From NCBI GenBank assembly GCA_028278345.1, contig JANQEL010000078.1, forward strand, positions 1 through 41,731: a DNA stretch of 41,731 nucleotides, in the 5' to 3' direction. The translations under genes and the position numbers were made by a program. This document shows, piece after piece, positions 1 through 7,504 of this stretch. How positions within the stretch are numbered: the stretch's first letter is position 1; every line of letters begins with the position of its first letter. The notes beneath the pieces are model-generated. The model worked only from the letters and a program-made list of their open reading frames with translations. It was not told where the DNA came from and made no database searches. This DNA is from Myxococcota bacterium (lineage in GTDB: Bacteria; Myxococcota_A; UBA9160; UBA4427).

Positions 1-1
1 C

Positions 2-188
2 GCGTCACGACGCGCCGGCTTCACGTTGATCGAGCTGATGCTCGCCGTATCCCTGCTCTCGATCGTCATGTACATGACGCTCGACAGTCTCACGCGACAG
101 CAGAAGACCGCGATCACGACCGAGCAGATCGTCGAGGTCCAGCAGAACGTCCGCGCGGTGGCTTCGCTGCTCGAGCGCGACAGCCGAG
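2..188 (+). pseudogene. Truncated type IV pilin-like (PilW/PulG class) N-terminus, 5' end outside window
   Basis: Reading frame 2 opens with the prepilin signature RRAGFTLIELMLAVSLLSIV: basic residues, the Gly-Phe prepilin peptidase site, the +5 Glu and a hydrophobic helix. An amphipathic helix containing EVQQNVRAVASLLERDSR follows. This is the standard N-terminus of class III-signal minor pilins or pseudopilins, which normally run to 150-350 residues. Here the pilin-like character stops at about position 188; the frame stays open but becomes Arg-rich out-of-frame translation of the next gene. The true start lies left of the window. It is either a genuine remnant created by deletion or rearrangement, or a junction artefact of assembly. 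No other pilus gene is nearby. Confidence 0.7.
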
Positions 189-269
189 CGCGTGCGCGTT
201 ATGCTCCGGCGTCCCGCGCTCACGAGATGGCGGTCCTCCGAAGTCGCGCGCGCCGAACGGATCACGATC

Positions 270-1316
270 ATGTCCCTGACCATTGGCATCGTCTACGAAG
301 GCTTCGACGCCTACCCGCGCGAACCCGGCGATCCCGAAGACCACGCCGCCGAGTACGAACCCGAGAGCACTGTCGAGGTGATCGAAGCGGCGTTCGCGAA
401 GCTCGGCCATCGCTGCGAGCGCATCGGTCCGCCCCATGCGCTGTTGCAGCGGGTGGCGCGTGCCGATCTCGGCGGCATCGATGTGGCGTTCTCGATCGCG
501 GAAGGGAGGGGCCCCCGCACGCGAGAGGGCTGGGCGCTCTCGCTCCTCGAGATGGCCGGTCTGCCGTACTTCGGTTCGGACGCACTCACCTTGTCGCTCT
601 CGCTGGACAAGGCCTGGACGAATCGCACCGTCGCTGCGGCGGGGCTCTCGGTGGCGCCGCAGTGCGTGATGGAGAGCGCCGAGCAGGCCATGCACGCGAA
701 GCTCCCCGCGGCCTTTCCACTCTTCGTGAAGCCGCGTTGGGAAGGCACGTCGAAGGGCATTCGCGCGACCTCGAAGGTCGAAGATCGCGAGGCGCTCGGG
801 CGCGAAGTGGAGCGGGTGGTGCACGACTATCGCCAACCGGCGCTCGTCGAATCGTTCATCGGGGGGGCCGAGTACACGGTGAGCGTCGTGGGTCACGATC
901 CGCCGAAGGCCTTGCCCGCGTTGCAGCGTGCCCTCGATCGGGAGACGGGCATCGGCCTCCACGCGATCGCGGGTGTGCACGAAGAACTCCGTCCGGCGGA
1001 CGCACCCGAGCCCGAGCATGAACTCCCGGGCCAGCTCACTCCCGAACTCGAAGCCGAGTTGCAGCGCCAGGCTCTACGCGTATTCGAACTGTTCGAGTGC
1101 CGCGATTTCGCCCGGGTCGACTTCCGCCTCGAGGCGCCGGGCCATCCCGTCTTCCTCGAACTGAACCCGCTTCCGACCTTCGCCGTCGACGGCAGCTTCG
1201 GCGTGCAGGCCGAGCTCGAAGGCCGCGAGCCGGCCGAGCTGTTGGCCGAGGTCTTCGCCGAGGCCCTGATTCGACTTTCGAAGGAATTCAGGCACTTGGA
1301 GTGCGCCGCCTCATGA
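270..1316 (+). CDS. ATP-grasp ligase related to D-alanine--D-alanine ligase
   Basis: The product is about 348 aa. The N-terminus (LTIGIVYEGFDAYP) and a pre-ATP-grasp region with an IAEGRGPRTREG segment resemble D-Ala--D-Ala ligase homologues. The ATP-grasp core shows KPRWEGTSKGI (nucleotide-binding glycine loop) and near the C-terminus DFRLEAPGHPVFLELNPLP, whose E-x-N pair is the usual Mg2+ ligand set. Such enzymes join a carboxylate to an amine through an acyl phosphate. The ATG at 270 gives the family N-terminus; an in-frame GTG lies at 192 and no strong ribosome site precedes either. The stop overlaps the start of the lysine-aminomutase-like gene (ATGA), so the pair is probably co-translated and may make or attach a beta-amino acid (inference). 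True substrate unknown; a housekeeping ddl role is unlikely without cell-wall genes beside it. Confidence 0.82.
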   Translation: MSLTIGIVYEGFDAYPREPGDPEDHAAEYEPESTVEVIEAAFAKLGHRCERIGPPHALLQRVARADLGGIDVAFSIAEGRGPRTREGWALSLLEMAGLPYFGSDALTLSLSLDKAWTNRTVAAAGLSVAPQCVMESAEQAMHAKLPAAFPLFVKPRWEGTSKGIRATSKVEDREALGREVERVVHDYRQPALVESFIGGAEYTVSVVGHDPPKALPALQRALDRETGIGLHAIAGVHEELRPADAPEPEHELPGQLTPELEAELQRQALRVFELFECRDFARVDFRLEAPGHPVFLELNPLPTFAVDGSFGVQAELEGREPAELLAEVFAEALIRLSKEFRHLECAAS

Positions 1317-2413
1317 AGTTCTTCAACAGCGAGAGGCGGCCCGATGGGGTCGCCGAGGCGGACTGGACGAGCGCCACCTGGCAGATGCAGAACCGCGTGC
1401 GGGATGCCGAGGGGCTGGCTCGGTTCATCTCGCCCTCGGCCGACGAACTCGCCGCCATCGAAAAGCTCGCCACCACCTTCCGCTTCGTGATCACGCCGTA
1501 CTACGCGTCGCTGATGGATCCCGACGATCCCGCGTGTCCCCTGCGTCGTCAGGTGGTGCCGGCTTGCGCCGAACTCGAAGACAGCGCCGGCCTCGAAGAT
1601 CCCCTCGACGAAGTCGCGCACTCTCCCGTCAAGAACGTGATCCGCGTCTATCCCGATCGTATCGCCTTCTGCGTGAACAACGAATGCGCGCTCTACTGTC
1701 GCTTCTGCCTGCGCAAGCGCATGGTGGGGGAGCCCGATTGGGCGATGCAGAAACGCGAACTGGGCGAAGCCCTCGATTGGATCGCTCGGACGCCGGAGAT
1801 TCGCGACGTGCTGCTCACCGGCGGCGATCCCCTCGTCTACTCCGACGATCGCCTCGACTGGTTGATCACGCGATTGCGCGAGATCCCCCACGTCGAGATC
1901 GTGCGCCTGGGCACTCGACTACCCGTGACGCTTCCCTACCGCGTGACCGATGAGCTCTGCGAAAGGCTCCGCAAGCATCATCCGGTGTGGGTGAACACGC
2001 ACTTCAACCATCCGCGCGAGATCACCGAGCCGGCGATCGAAGCCTGCACACGACTGGTCGACGCCGGTATCCCGGTCGGCAACCAGAGCGTGCTCCTCAA
2101 GGGCATCAACGACGATCCCGAGACGATGAAGCAATTGAACGAGGCGCTGGTCGCGATGCGTGTGCGCCCCTACTACTGCTACCAGGCGCAGCTCCTCGCG
2201 GGCACCGCGCACTTCCGTGTGCGCATCGAAGACGGCATCGAGTTGTTCCAGCAGTTGCGCGGGCGCACCAGCGGCTTCGCGATCCCGCAGTACGTACTCG
2301 ACACGCCCCACGGCAAGGTGCCGATCTCGTATCCCACCAGTCGCGGTCGCGCGGGCGACGACTATGTGGTCGAAGCCTGGAACGGTGGGATCTGGCGCGA
2401 ACCCAATCCCTGA
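1313..2413 (+). CDS. KamA/lysine 2,3-aminomutase family radical SAM protein
   Basis: The product is about 366 aa. A radical SAM cluster motif C-x3-C-x2-C is visible at Cys125, Cys129 and Cys132 (ECALYCRFC), followed by LLTGGDPL and VNTHFNHPREIT, both typical of the KamA family. Near the C-terminus DTPHGKVPI (Lys335) sits where lysine 2,3-aminomutases carry the PLP-binding lysine in a glycine-rich loop. The family moves an amino group between C2 and C3 of lysine or glutamate using SAM and PLP. The start ATG at 1313 overlaps the stop of the ATP-grasp gene by four bases. Its 3' end overlaps the convergent methyltransferase gene by about 52 bp. Substrate (lysine, glutamate or an EF-P-type target) cannot be decided here; the HGK loop differs from the GGGGK of classical KamA. 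Confidence 0.88.
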   Translation: MKFFNSERRPDGVAEADWTSATWQMQNRVRDAEGLARFISPSADELAAIEKLATTFRFVITPYYASLMDPDDPACPLRRQVVPACAELEDSAGLEDPLDEVAHSPVKNVIRVYPDRIAFCVNNECALYCRFCLRKRMVGEPDWAMQKRELGEALDWIARTPEIRDVLLTGGDPLVYSDDRLDWLITRLREIPHVEIVRLGTRLPVTLPYRVTDELCERLRKHHPVWVNTHFNHPREITEPAIEACTRLVDAGIPVGNQSVLLKGINDDPETMKQLNEALVAMRVRPYYCYQAQLLAGTAHFRVRIEDGIELFQQLRGRTSGFAIPQYVLDTPHGKVPISYPTSRGRAGDDYVVEAWNGGIWREPNP

Positions 2414-3639
2414 CGTGCCTGGGTCGAGGACGAGGTCGAAGAAAACGACGACCACGGCCCGACCGGCGGAATCAGGATGGCGCGCGGCCCGATGTCGGCG
2501 AGGCGGCGATGGATCGCATCGATCGCGTCGAGGGCCGTGATGACGACGGCGGTTTCCTGCCAGTCGGTCTCGGGTAGCGACGAAACAATCGGAATCGACA
2601 ACCCGGCGTAGCGCAGGCCGGCGCGTTGCGGGTTGTCGTCCACGATGCACGAGAGCACCGGGATGTCGCTCGCCTGGTGCCCCAGGTGATAGGCGAGGCT
2701 CGGGAACATCTGCCCGGCGCCGTAGCCGACCAGCGGCGGTTCGACTTGCCAGAGACGCTCTGCGAACTGGCGCATCTGGTTGCGGAAGGTGCGGTACTGC
2801 CGTTGGAGCGCGTCGAAATCGGGTGGCCGTGTCTCCGGAAGGGCCGCGGCGGGTTCGCCGCGCCGGAATGCGACCGCCACGGTGCCGCCCCAGTTCGCGG
2901 GGTTGTAGCGATGGCCCACGTAGCTGCCCCCCGCGCGCCGCAGCAGTTCGAGCATCGAAGCCAGGCCGAAGTAGTGGAGGTGCTGGTGGAAGATCTGGTC
3001 GAAGCGGCGGTTGCGGATCATCGCGTCGACGTCGGGCACTTCGATCACGAAGAGGGCGTCGTCGGCGGCGCTGCGCAACAGGCGCCGCACCAGGGCAACG
3101 GGGTCGACGATGTGTTCGAGGTTGTGGGTCGAGATCACGAGGTCGGGGGCCTGGGCGAGCTCGCGATCGAAGTCGACGTTCTCCGCGTAGTCGCCGATCA
3201 CTTCGATGCCGAGCCCCGGCGGGCTCGCATCCTTCCAGATCGGATCGACCCCCGCGCGCGAGGCGGCCAGCGGCGCCAGTCGCTCGAGCAGGATCAGGTC
3301 GTTGCACCCCACCTCGAGCGCCTGTCGGTAGCGGTGCCCTGGCGATAGATCGCGCACGTAGTCGACGAACCAATCGGCGGCCGGTCGCGAGAGGTGCGAA
3401 GCCGACGAGCGATGGGCGTAGTCGTCTTCGTAGATCTCCTCGGGGGAGATCACGTTCGCGAGCTGGAGATGCCCACACAGCGCGCATTGTTCGAGCGCCT
3501 GGTCGGTGCGGCGCACGACCGCCTCGTCGTCGGGTTCGGTGAAGATCCCGACGTCGGGAAAGCCCGGCAGCGCAATGGCCGTGCGCATCTGTTCGGACTC
3601 GCAGAGCGCGCAGCTGCGCCGGGTAAAGACCTTATGCAC
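2362..3639 (-). CDS. Sugar C-methyltransferase-like SAM-dependent methyltransferase
   Basis: The 425-aa product has the three-part layout of NDP-sugar C-methyltransferases (TylC3/NovU type). An N-terminal zinc-binding segment has Cys pairs at Cys10/Cys13 and Cys52/Cys55. A class I methyltransferase core includes ALEVGCND (about 108-114), STHNLEHIVDP and the FHQHLHYFG block characteristic of the family. A C-terminal Rossmann-like domain contains VGYGAGQMFP and IVDDNPQRAGLRYAG. It would methylate a carbon of an NDP-bound deoxysugar or a related small molecule. The gene overlaps the upstream RmlD-like gene by 8 bp and the convergent aminomutase gene by 52 bp; the last ~30 residues are low-complexity. 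Exact substrate unknown. Confidence 0.85.
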   Translation of the reverse strand: MHKVFTRRSCALCESEQMRTAIALPGFPDVGIFTEPDDEAVVRRTDQALEQCALCGHLQLANVISPEEIYEDDYAHRSSASHLSRPAADWFVDYVRDLSPGHRYRQALEVGCNDLILLERLAPLAASRAGVDPIWKDASPPGLGIEVIGDYAENVDFDRELAQAPDLVISTHNLEHIVDPVALVRRLLRSAADDALFVIEVPDVDAMIRNRRFDQIFHQHLHYFGLASMLELLRRAGGSYVGHRYNPANWGGTVAVAFRRGEPAAALPETRPPDFDALQRQYRTFRNQMRQFAERLWQVEPPLVGYGAGQMFPSLAYHLGHQASDIPVLSCIVDDNPQRAGLRYAGLSIPIVSSLPETDWQETAVVITALDAIDAIHRRLADIGPRAILIPPVGPWSSFSSTSSSTQARQGLGSRQIPPFQASTT

Positions 3640-4474
3640 GGGATTCCTCCAGGTAGAGATCGACGCCTTCCTGCCAGGCTCGCAACGGAGCGATCCGCTT
3701 CGAGGCGAGGGCGCCGTTCAGGGATTTCAAGCCGGCGCACGGGAACTCGGCGTCGAGGGCCGGGACCACCTCGGCATCGGACCCGACTGCGCGGGCCACG
3801 TACTTCGCGAAGTCGAAGAGGCTGCAGCTTCCCGCGCTGGCGAGGTGATAGGTGCCATGGGGTTCGGCATCGAGGAGCAGGGCGAGGCAGCGCGCGGCGG
3901 CGTCCCGGGCCCAGGTGGGGGAATCGAACTTGTCGCGCGCGACGCGAACCTCCCTTCCCCCCTGCAACCAGCCGAGCAACTTTTCGACGAAGCCGGCCCC
4001 CGCATTGCGTCGCGCGCCGAACATCATGGGGAAGCGCACCAGGTAGTGGGCGGGGGCGAGGTTGGCCACGAAAGCGTCGCCGGCGTACTTCGAGGCGGCG
4101 TAGACGTTGCGGGGGTTCGGCACATCGTCTTCGTGGTAGACCCCGCTCTTCCTTCCATCGAAGACCGCGTGGGTGCTGCCGTGGAGCAGCGGAAGCTTCA
4201 ACGATGCGCAGGCCTTGGCGAGGGCCAGGGGTGCCGAGGCGTGGAGGGCGAAGGCGCGTTCGGGATCGGCTTCACAGCCGTTCATGTCGATCCAGGCCGT
4301 CATGTTGACGACTGCGTCGACGCACGCCTCATCGATGCGACCTTCGAATTCGTCGCGCTCGAGCAGATCGAAGTCGCCGCGAGTCGGGACGACGAGTTCG
4401 ATGTCGCGCGACGCCGCCGCTGCGGCGAAGGCGGTGCCCAGGCACCCCGAACCTCCGAGCAAGAGAATCCGCAT
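3632..4474 (-). CDS. RmlD-like NAD(P)-dependent sugar-nucleotide reductase/epimerase
   Basis: The product is 280 aa, an extended short-chain dehydrogenase. The N-terminal nucleotide-binding glycine motif is GGSGCLGTA (residues 7-15), and the catalytic Tyr-x3-Lys pair is YAASK (125-129). The segment around VNMTAWIDMNGCEADPERAF matches the dTDP-4-dehydrorhamnose reductase family. It probably reduces or epimerises an NDP-4-keto sugar in glycan precursor synthesis. It is the middle gene of a minus-strand run: radical SAM upstream (7 bp away), methyltransferase downstream (8 bp overlap), suggesting one operon. No RmlA/B/C partners are in the window, so a rhamnose pathway is not supported. Confidence 0.85.
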   Translation of the reverse strand: MRILLLGGSGCLGTAFAAAAASRDIELVVPTRGDFDLLERDEFEGRIDEACVDAVVNMTAWIDMNGCEADPERAFALHASAPLALAKACASLKLPLLHGSTHAVFDGRKSGVYHEDDVPNPRNVYAASKYAGDAFVANLAPAHYLVRFPMMFGARRNAGAGFVEKLLGWLQGGREVRVARDKFDSPTWARDAAARCLALLLDAEPHGTYHLASAGSCSLFDFAKYVARAVGSDAEVVPALDAEFPCAGLKSLNGALASKRIAPLRAWQEGVDLYLEESRA

Positions 4475-4481
4475 CCCCGCC

Positions 4482-5594
4482 TCAGATGAAGTTCTTGTGC
4501 GGGGGTGGGGTGCGGAGGGGTGAGAGGAACTGGTTGATGTAGTGCTGGCGGCAGTTGGATTCGCAGTCGCGATTCACGTCGACCGTCTGGATCTTCTTCT
4601 GCACTTCCCAGTAACGCTCGCTCGCCACGATGTCCCGAAAGCGGGTCTCGCGGACGTTGCCCATGATGAATTCGTCGCGGCGCACGTCGAACCAGTGGCC
4701 GCAGGGGAAGAGGGATCCATCTCCGCTCAGCGCGAGGATGAACTGGGTGCCGAAGCAGACGGGGTAGTCCTTCCAACCCGCGTTGCCGAGCTTCTCCCAT
4801 TTGATCACGACGTTGTAGGGGCCGTGGGATTGCGACTCGGCTTCGCGGAAGATCTGCTCCATCTCGCGGTAGTCGGCGTTGGGCGAGTCGAGATCGCCCT
4901 CGGGCGTGTCGCTGCACGACTTCACGACGAAGTAGTCGACACCGAGCTCGCGGCCGAGCTTCGCGAGGGGCACGATCTGGTCGACGTTGTCGTAGGTGAC
5001 GACCATCTGGAGGCCGATCGCGCACTCGATCCCCAGGCGCTCGCGGGTCTCCGTGAGCTTGCGCACGTTGTCGACCACGCGCTCGAACTGCGGGATCTGG
5101 TGGATCTTCAGGAACGACTGGTTGCTGGCTGCGCTGATGTTCACGCGCAGCCACGAGAGCCGCCACAATAGGGTCTCGACACCGTGATCCGGGATCCGCA
5201 CGCCGTTGGTCGCGAGGCTGAGATCGATTTCGATCTCACCGCTCTCTTCGAGAATCTCGTAGAACTGCGGATGCAGGGTGTTCTCGCCCTCTCCGATCAA
5301 TGCAATCGAACGCACACCGACTTCGGCGGCGTCGCGAAAGGTGTCGAGCACGACGTCCTTCGGTAGCGCCAGGATCCCGCGCGGGTCTTCGGTTCCGTAA
5401 CCCGCACGACCCTGGATCACGCCGTAGCAGTAGGTGCACGCCATGTTGCACCCGGTCGTGATCCCCATGTCGATGTGGAGCGGGGCGACACGTTCGCCTT
5501 TCTGCCAGGCGGCCACTCGATCGAGATGCCACAGCAACTTGTGGCCATCCATGCGGAACTCGTCCTTCGCCTTTTCAGCCACCGCATTCCCCAT
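4482..5594 (-). CDS. Radical SAM protein with SPASM-like C-terminal cysteines
   Basis: The product is about 370 aa from the ATG at 5594, chosen because GAGGAC lies 9-15 bases upstream; the frame extends upstream to 5660. The CNMACTYC motif (Cys49, Cys53, Cys56) binds the SAM [4Fe-4S] cluster. Later segments LPCGHWF-like (LFPCGHWFDVRRD) and CESNCRQHY supply extra cysteines, as in SPASM/twitch radical SAM enzymes that hold auxiliary clusters. This family modifies peptides, sugars or cofactors; the substrate is not evident. It is first in a three-gene minus-strand operon with the RmlD-like and methyltransferase genes, so a sugar-precursor role is plausible. It is divergent from the cytidylyltransferase gene across 237 bp. 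Confidence 0.83.
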   Translation of the reverse strand: MGNAVAEKAKDEFRMDGHKLLWHLDRVAAWQKGERVAPLHIDMGITTGCNMACTYCYGVIQGRAGYGTEDPRGILALPKDVVLDTFRDAAEVGVRSIALIGEGENTLHPQFYEILEESGEIEIDLSLATNGVRIPDHGVETLLWRLSWLRVNISAASNQSFLKIHQIPQFERVVDNVRKLTETRERLGIECAIGLQMVVTYDNVDQIVPLAKLGRELGVDYFVVKSCSDTPEGDLDSPNADYREMEQIFREAESQSHGPYNVVIKWEKLGNAGWKDYPVCFGTQFILALSGDGSLFPCGHWFDVRRDEFIMGNVRETRFRDIVASERYWEVQKKIQTVDVNRDCESNCRQHYINQFLSPLRTPPPHKNFI

Positions 5595-5831
5595 CCCAGA
5601 CGGTCCTCGACTCGGCAGTGGGAGGGGTGATGAACGCCGCATTGTCGAGGAGCCGGGCACGTCGCGCCATCCGGAAGACTCCCGAGTTCACTTCTCGGAT
5701 GCATCGCGAGAATGCAGACCCCTTCGTGCGATCTCGAACCCGCAAGCGATCACACAACCCATGATCACTCAAGCGTTCCGTCTTCGACGACGAATGGATC
5801 GGTGGTCCCCCCGCACCCAGGAGGTCGTCCC
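5595..5831. promoter_or_regulatory. Divergent intergenic region between radical SAM and cytidylyltransferase genes
   Basis: This 237-bp stretch separates two divergent genes and should contain promoters for both. It ends with AGGAGGT at 5819-5825, six bases before the ATG at 5832, the clearest Shine-Dalgarno sequence in the left half of the window. No convincing -35/-10 pair or dyad could be picked by eye. Confidence 0.45.
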
Positions 5832-6611
5832 ATGAACGTTGCACTCTTGATCGGTCGCGGCGGGAGCACCGGGCTCCCCGGCAAGAACGTCCGGCGCCTG
5901 CTCGGCCGACCGATGATGGATTACCCGATTCTCGCCGCCCAGAACTCGCGCATCGATCGCGTCTACCTCTCGACCGACGACGACGCGATCGCGCGCAACG
6001 GGGCCGAGAAGGGGTGCGAGTTGATCGAGCGCCCGGCCGAGCTCGCGACGAAGGAAGCGCTCTCCGAGGATGCCTTCCGTCACGGCTACCGCGAGATCGT
6101 TTCGCGTCTCGGTGAAGAGCCGCGGTACGTCGTGTTGCTCTTCTGCAATGGCGTGACCATCACGCCGGGCCTGATCGACCAGGGCTTCGACTTCCTCGAT
6201 ACCCACCCCGAGTTCGACTCCGCCGTGACGGTCAGCAAGTACAACATGTGGAGCCCCCTGCGCGCGCGGAAGATCGAAGAGGGGCGGGTGCGCCCCTTCG
6301 TCCCGATCGAATCCTTCGAGAACGCCACCTGCGATCGCGATTCCCAGGGCGACGCCTGGTTCGTCGACTGCTCCGCCTTCGTCGTGCGTCCGCGCTGCTT
6401 CGACTACGAGAACCTGGGCGAGGCTCCGTTCCGCTGGATCGGGCAGCAGGTGCACCCCCTCGAGCAGTGGGGCGGGCTCGACATCGATCTCGGTTATCAG
6501 GTGGGTCAGGCCGAATACTGGCTGCGCGAACACGGCTTCAGCGAGACGCGCACGCCCTACGACGCGCGCACGCGCGTTTCGTATCCCGGTTCGCCGACCC
6601 TTTCCGCCTGA
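5832..6611 (+). CDS. Acylneuraminate (CMP-sialate) cytidylyltransferase-like protein
   Basis: The product is about 259 aa from the ATG at 5832, preceded by AGGAGGT with a six-base spacer. The N-terminus IGRGGSTGLPGKNVRRLLGR is the nucleotide-binding loop of the CMP-NeuAc/CMP-KDO synthetase family (G-G-S-x-G-x-x-G-K-N), and the mid-region (LSTDDDAIA, DCSAFVVRP) also matches. The family transfers CMP from CTP to an acidic sugar such as neuraminic, legionaminic or pseudaminic acid, or KDO. This is the best donor-sugar clue in the island: the sialyltransferase-like paralogues nearby would need a CMP-sugar. No nonulosonate synthase is in the window, so the sugar identity is unknown. Confidence 0.85.
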   Translation: MNVALLIGRGGSTGLPGKNVRRLLGRPMMDYPILAAQNSRIDRVYLSTDDDAIARNGAEKGCELIERPAELATKEALSEDAFRHGYREIVSRLGEEPRYVVLLFCNGVTITPGLIDQGFDFLDTHPEFDSAVTVSKYNMWSPLRARKIEEGRVRPFVPIESFENATCDRDSQGDAWFVDCSAFVVRPRCFDYENLGEAPFRWIGQQVHPLEQWGGLDIDLGYQVGQAEYWLREHGFSETRTPYDARTRVSYPGSPTLSA

Positions 6612-6622
6612 GAGCCGGGTTG

Positions 6623-7504
6623 ATGGCCGAGACACCGGTTCGCCGCTTCGCGCGCATCGAGCACCGCGGCGTTGCGCGCTGGGCGGAGATCGACGCAGCG
6701 GGCGAAGCGATCTGTCTGCACACCGGATCGGGCCTGCCCGATCCGTCGTGGGAGGTTCGCTTCAGACCCCTCGACGCACCGCTTCGCTTTCTCACCCCTT
6801 TCTGCGGCCGCAACGTCGTCGGGCTCGCCTACAACTACCGCGGCCTCGTTGGCGACGCGGCGCGCGACGAAGAACCGCTCCTCTTCTTGAAGGGTGCGCA
6901 CTCGGCGTCGGTCGTGGGCGGACGGGAAGCGGGAACCGGGCGCGTTCCGCTTCCGTCGTGGGTGGGGACCACGTGGGCGGAAGCCGAGCTCGGGGTGGTG
7001 ATCGGCCGGGCCTGCTTCGACGCGACCGTGGAGGAGGCGCGCGCCAGTGTGCTCGGTTTCTGCGTGGCTTCCGATCTCACCACCTTCAACGTTCACGAGC
7101 GCGATCACCATCTCGCGCGATCGAAGGCGCTGCCGGGCTTTGCACCGCTTTCGCCGTACGTCGTGAGCGGAATCGATCCGTGTGATCTCGCCATCGAGAC
7201 CCACGTCGATGGCCACTGCACCCAGCGCAGTCGCACCAGTGACATGATCTGCGACCCGTTCGAGGCGGTGAGCCTGGCTTCGCAGGTCGTGCCCCTCGTG
7301 CCGGGAGACCTCGTGCTCACGGGAACACCGGCGGGCGCGATGGAGTCGCGCGTGCGACTCGGCAGCCGCGTCGTGCACCAGATCGCGGGGGTGGGGCGGC
7401 TCGATTTCGAGATGGTGCAGCCGGCCGTGCGCAGAGGCTCAGGCGAAGGCGTTGGGCGGGCCGTGACCCCCGGGCCCGGGCCCAGCGGAAGCCTCGCCGT
7501 CTGA
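6623..7504 (+). CDS. Fumarylacetoacetate hydrolase (FAH) family protein
   Basis: The product is about 293 aa from the ATG at 6623, 11 bp after the cytidylyltransferase stop, so the two are probably co-transcribed. The FAH fold is indicated by CGRNVVGLAYNY, the metal-binding acids in WAEAELGVVIG (Glu120, Glu122) and ASDLTTFN (Asp151), and LVLTGTPAG near the C-terminus. Family members hydrolyse or decarboxylate beta-diketo or acylpyruvate-type acids with Mg2+ or Mn2+. Its place beside a CMP-sialate synthetase-like gene is unusual; a role on a 2-keto-acid sugar precursor is speculative. The 3' end overlaps the convergent GT29-like gene by 66 bp. Confidence 0.83.
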   Translation: MAETPVRRFARIEHRGVARWAEIDAAGEAICLHTGSGLPDPSWEVRFRPLDAPLRFLTPFCGRNVVGLAYNYRGLVGDAARDEEPLLFLKGAHSASVVGGREAGTGRVPLPSWVGTTWAEAELGVVIGRACFDATVEEARASVLGFCVASDLTTFNVHERDHHLARSKALPGFAPLSPYVVSGIDPCDLAIETHVDGHCTQRSRTSDMICDPFEAVSLASQVVPLVPGDLVLTGTPAGAMESRVRLGSRVVHQIAGVGRLDFEMVQPAVRRGSGEGVGRAVTPGPGPSGSLAV

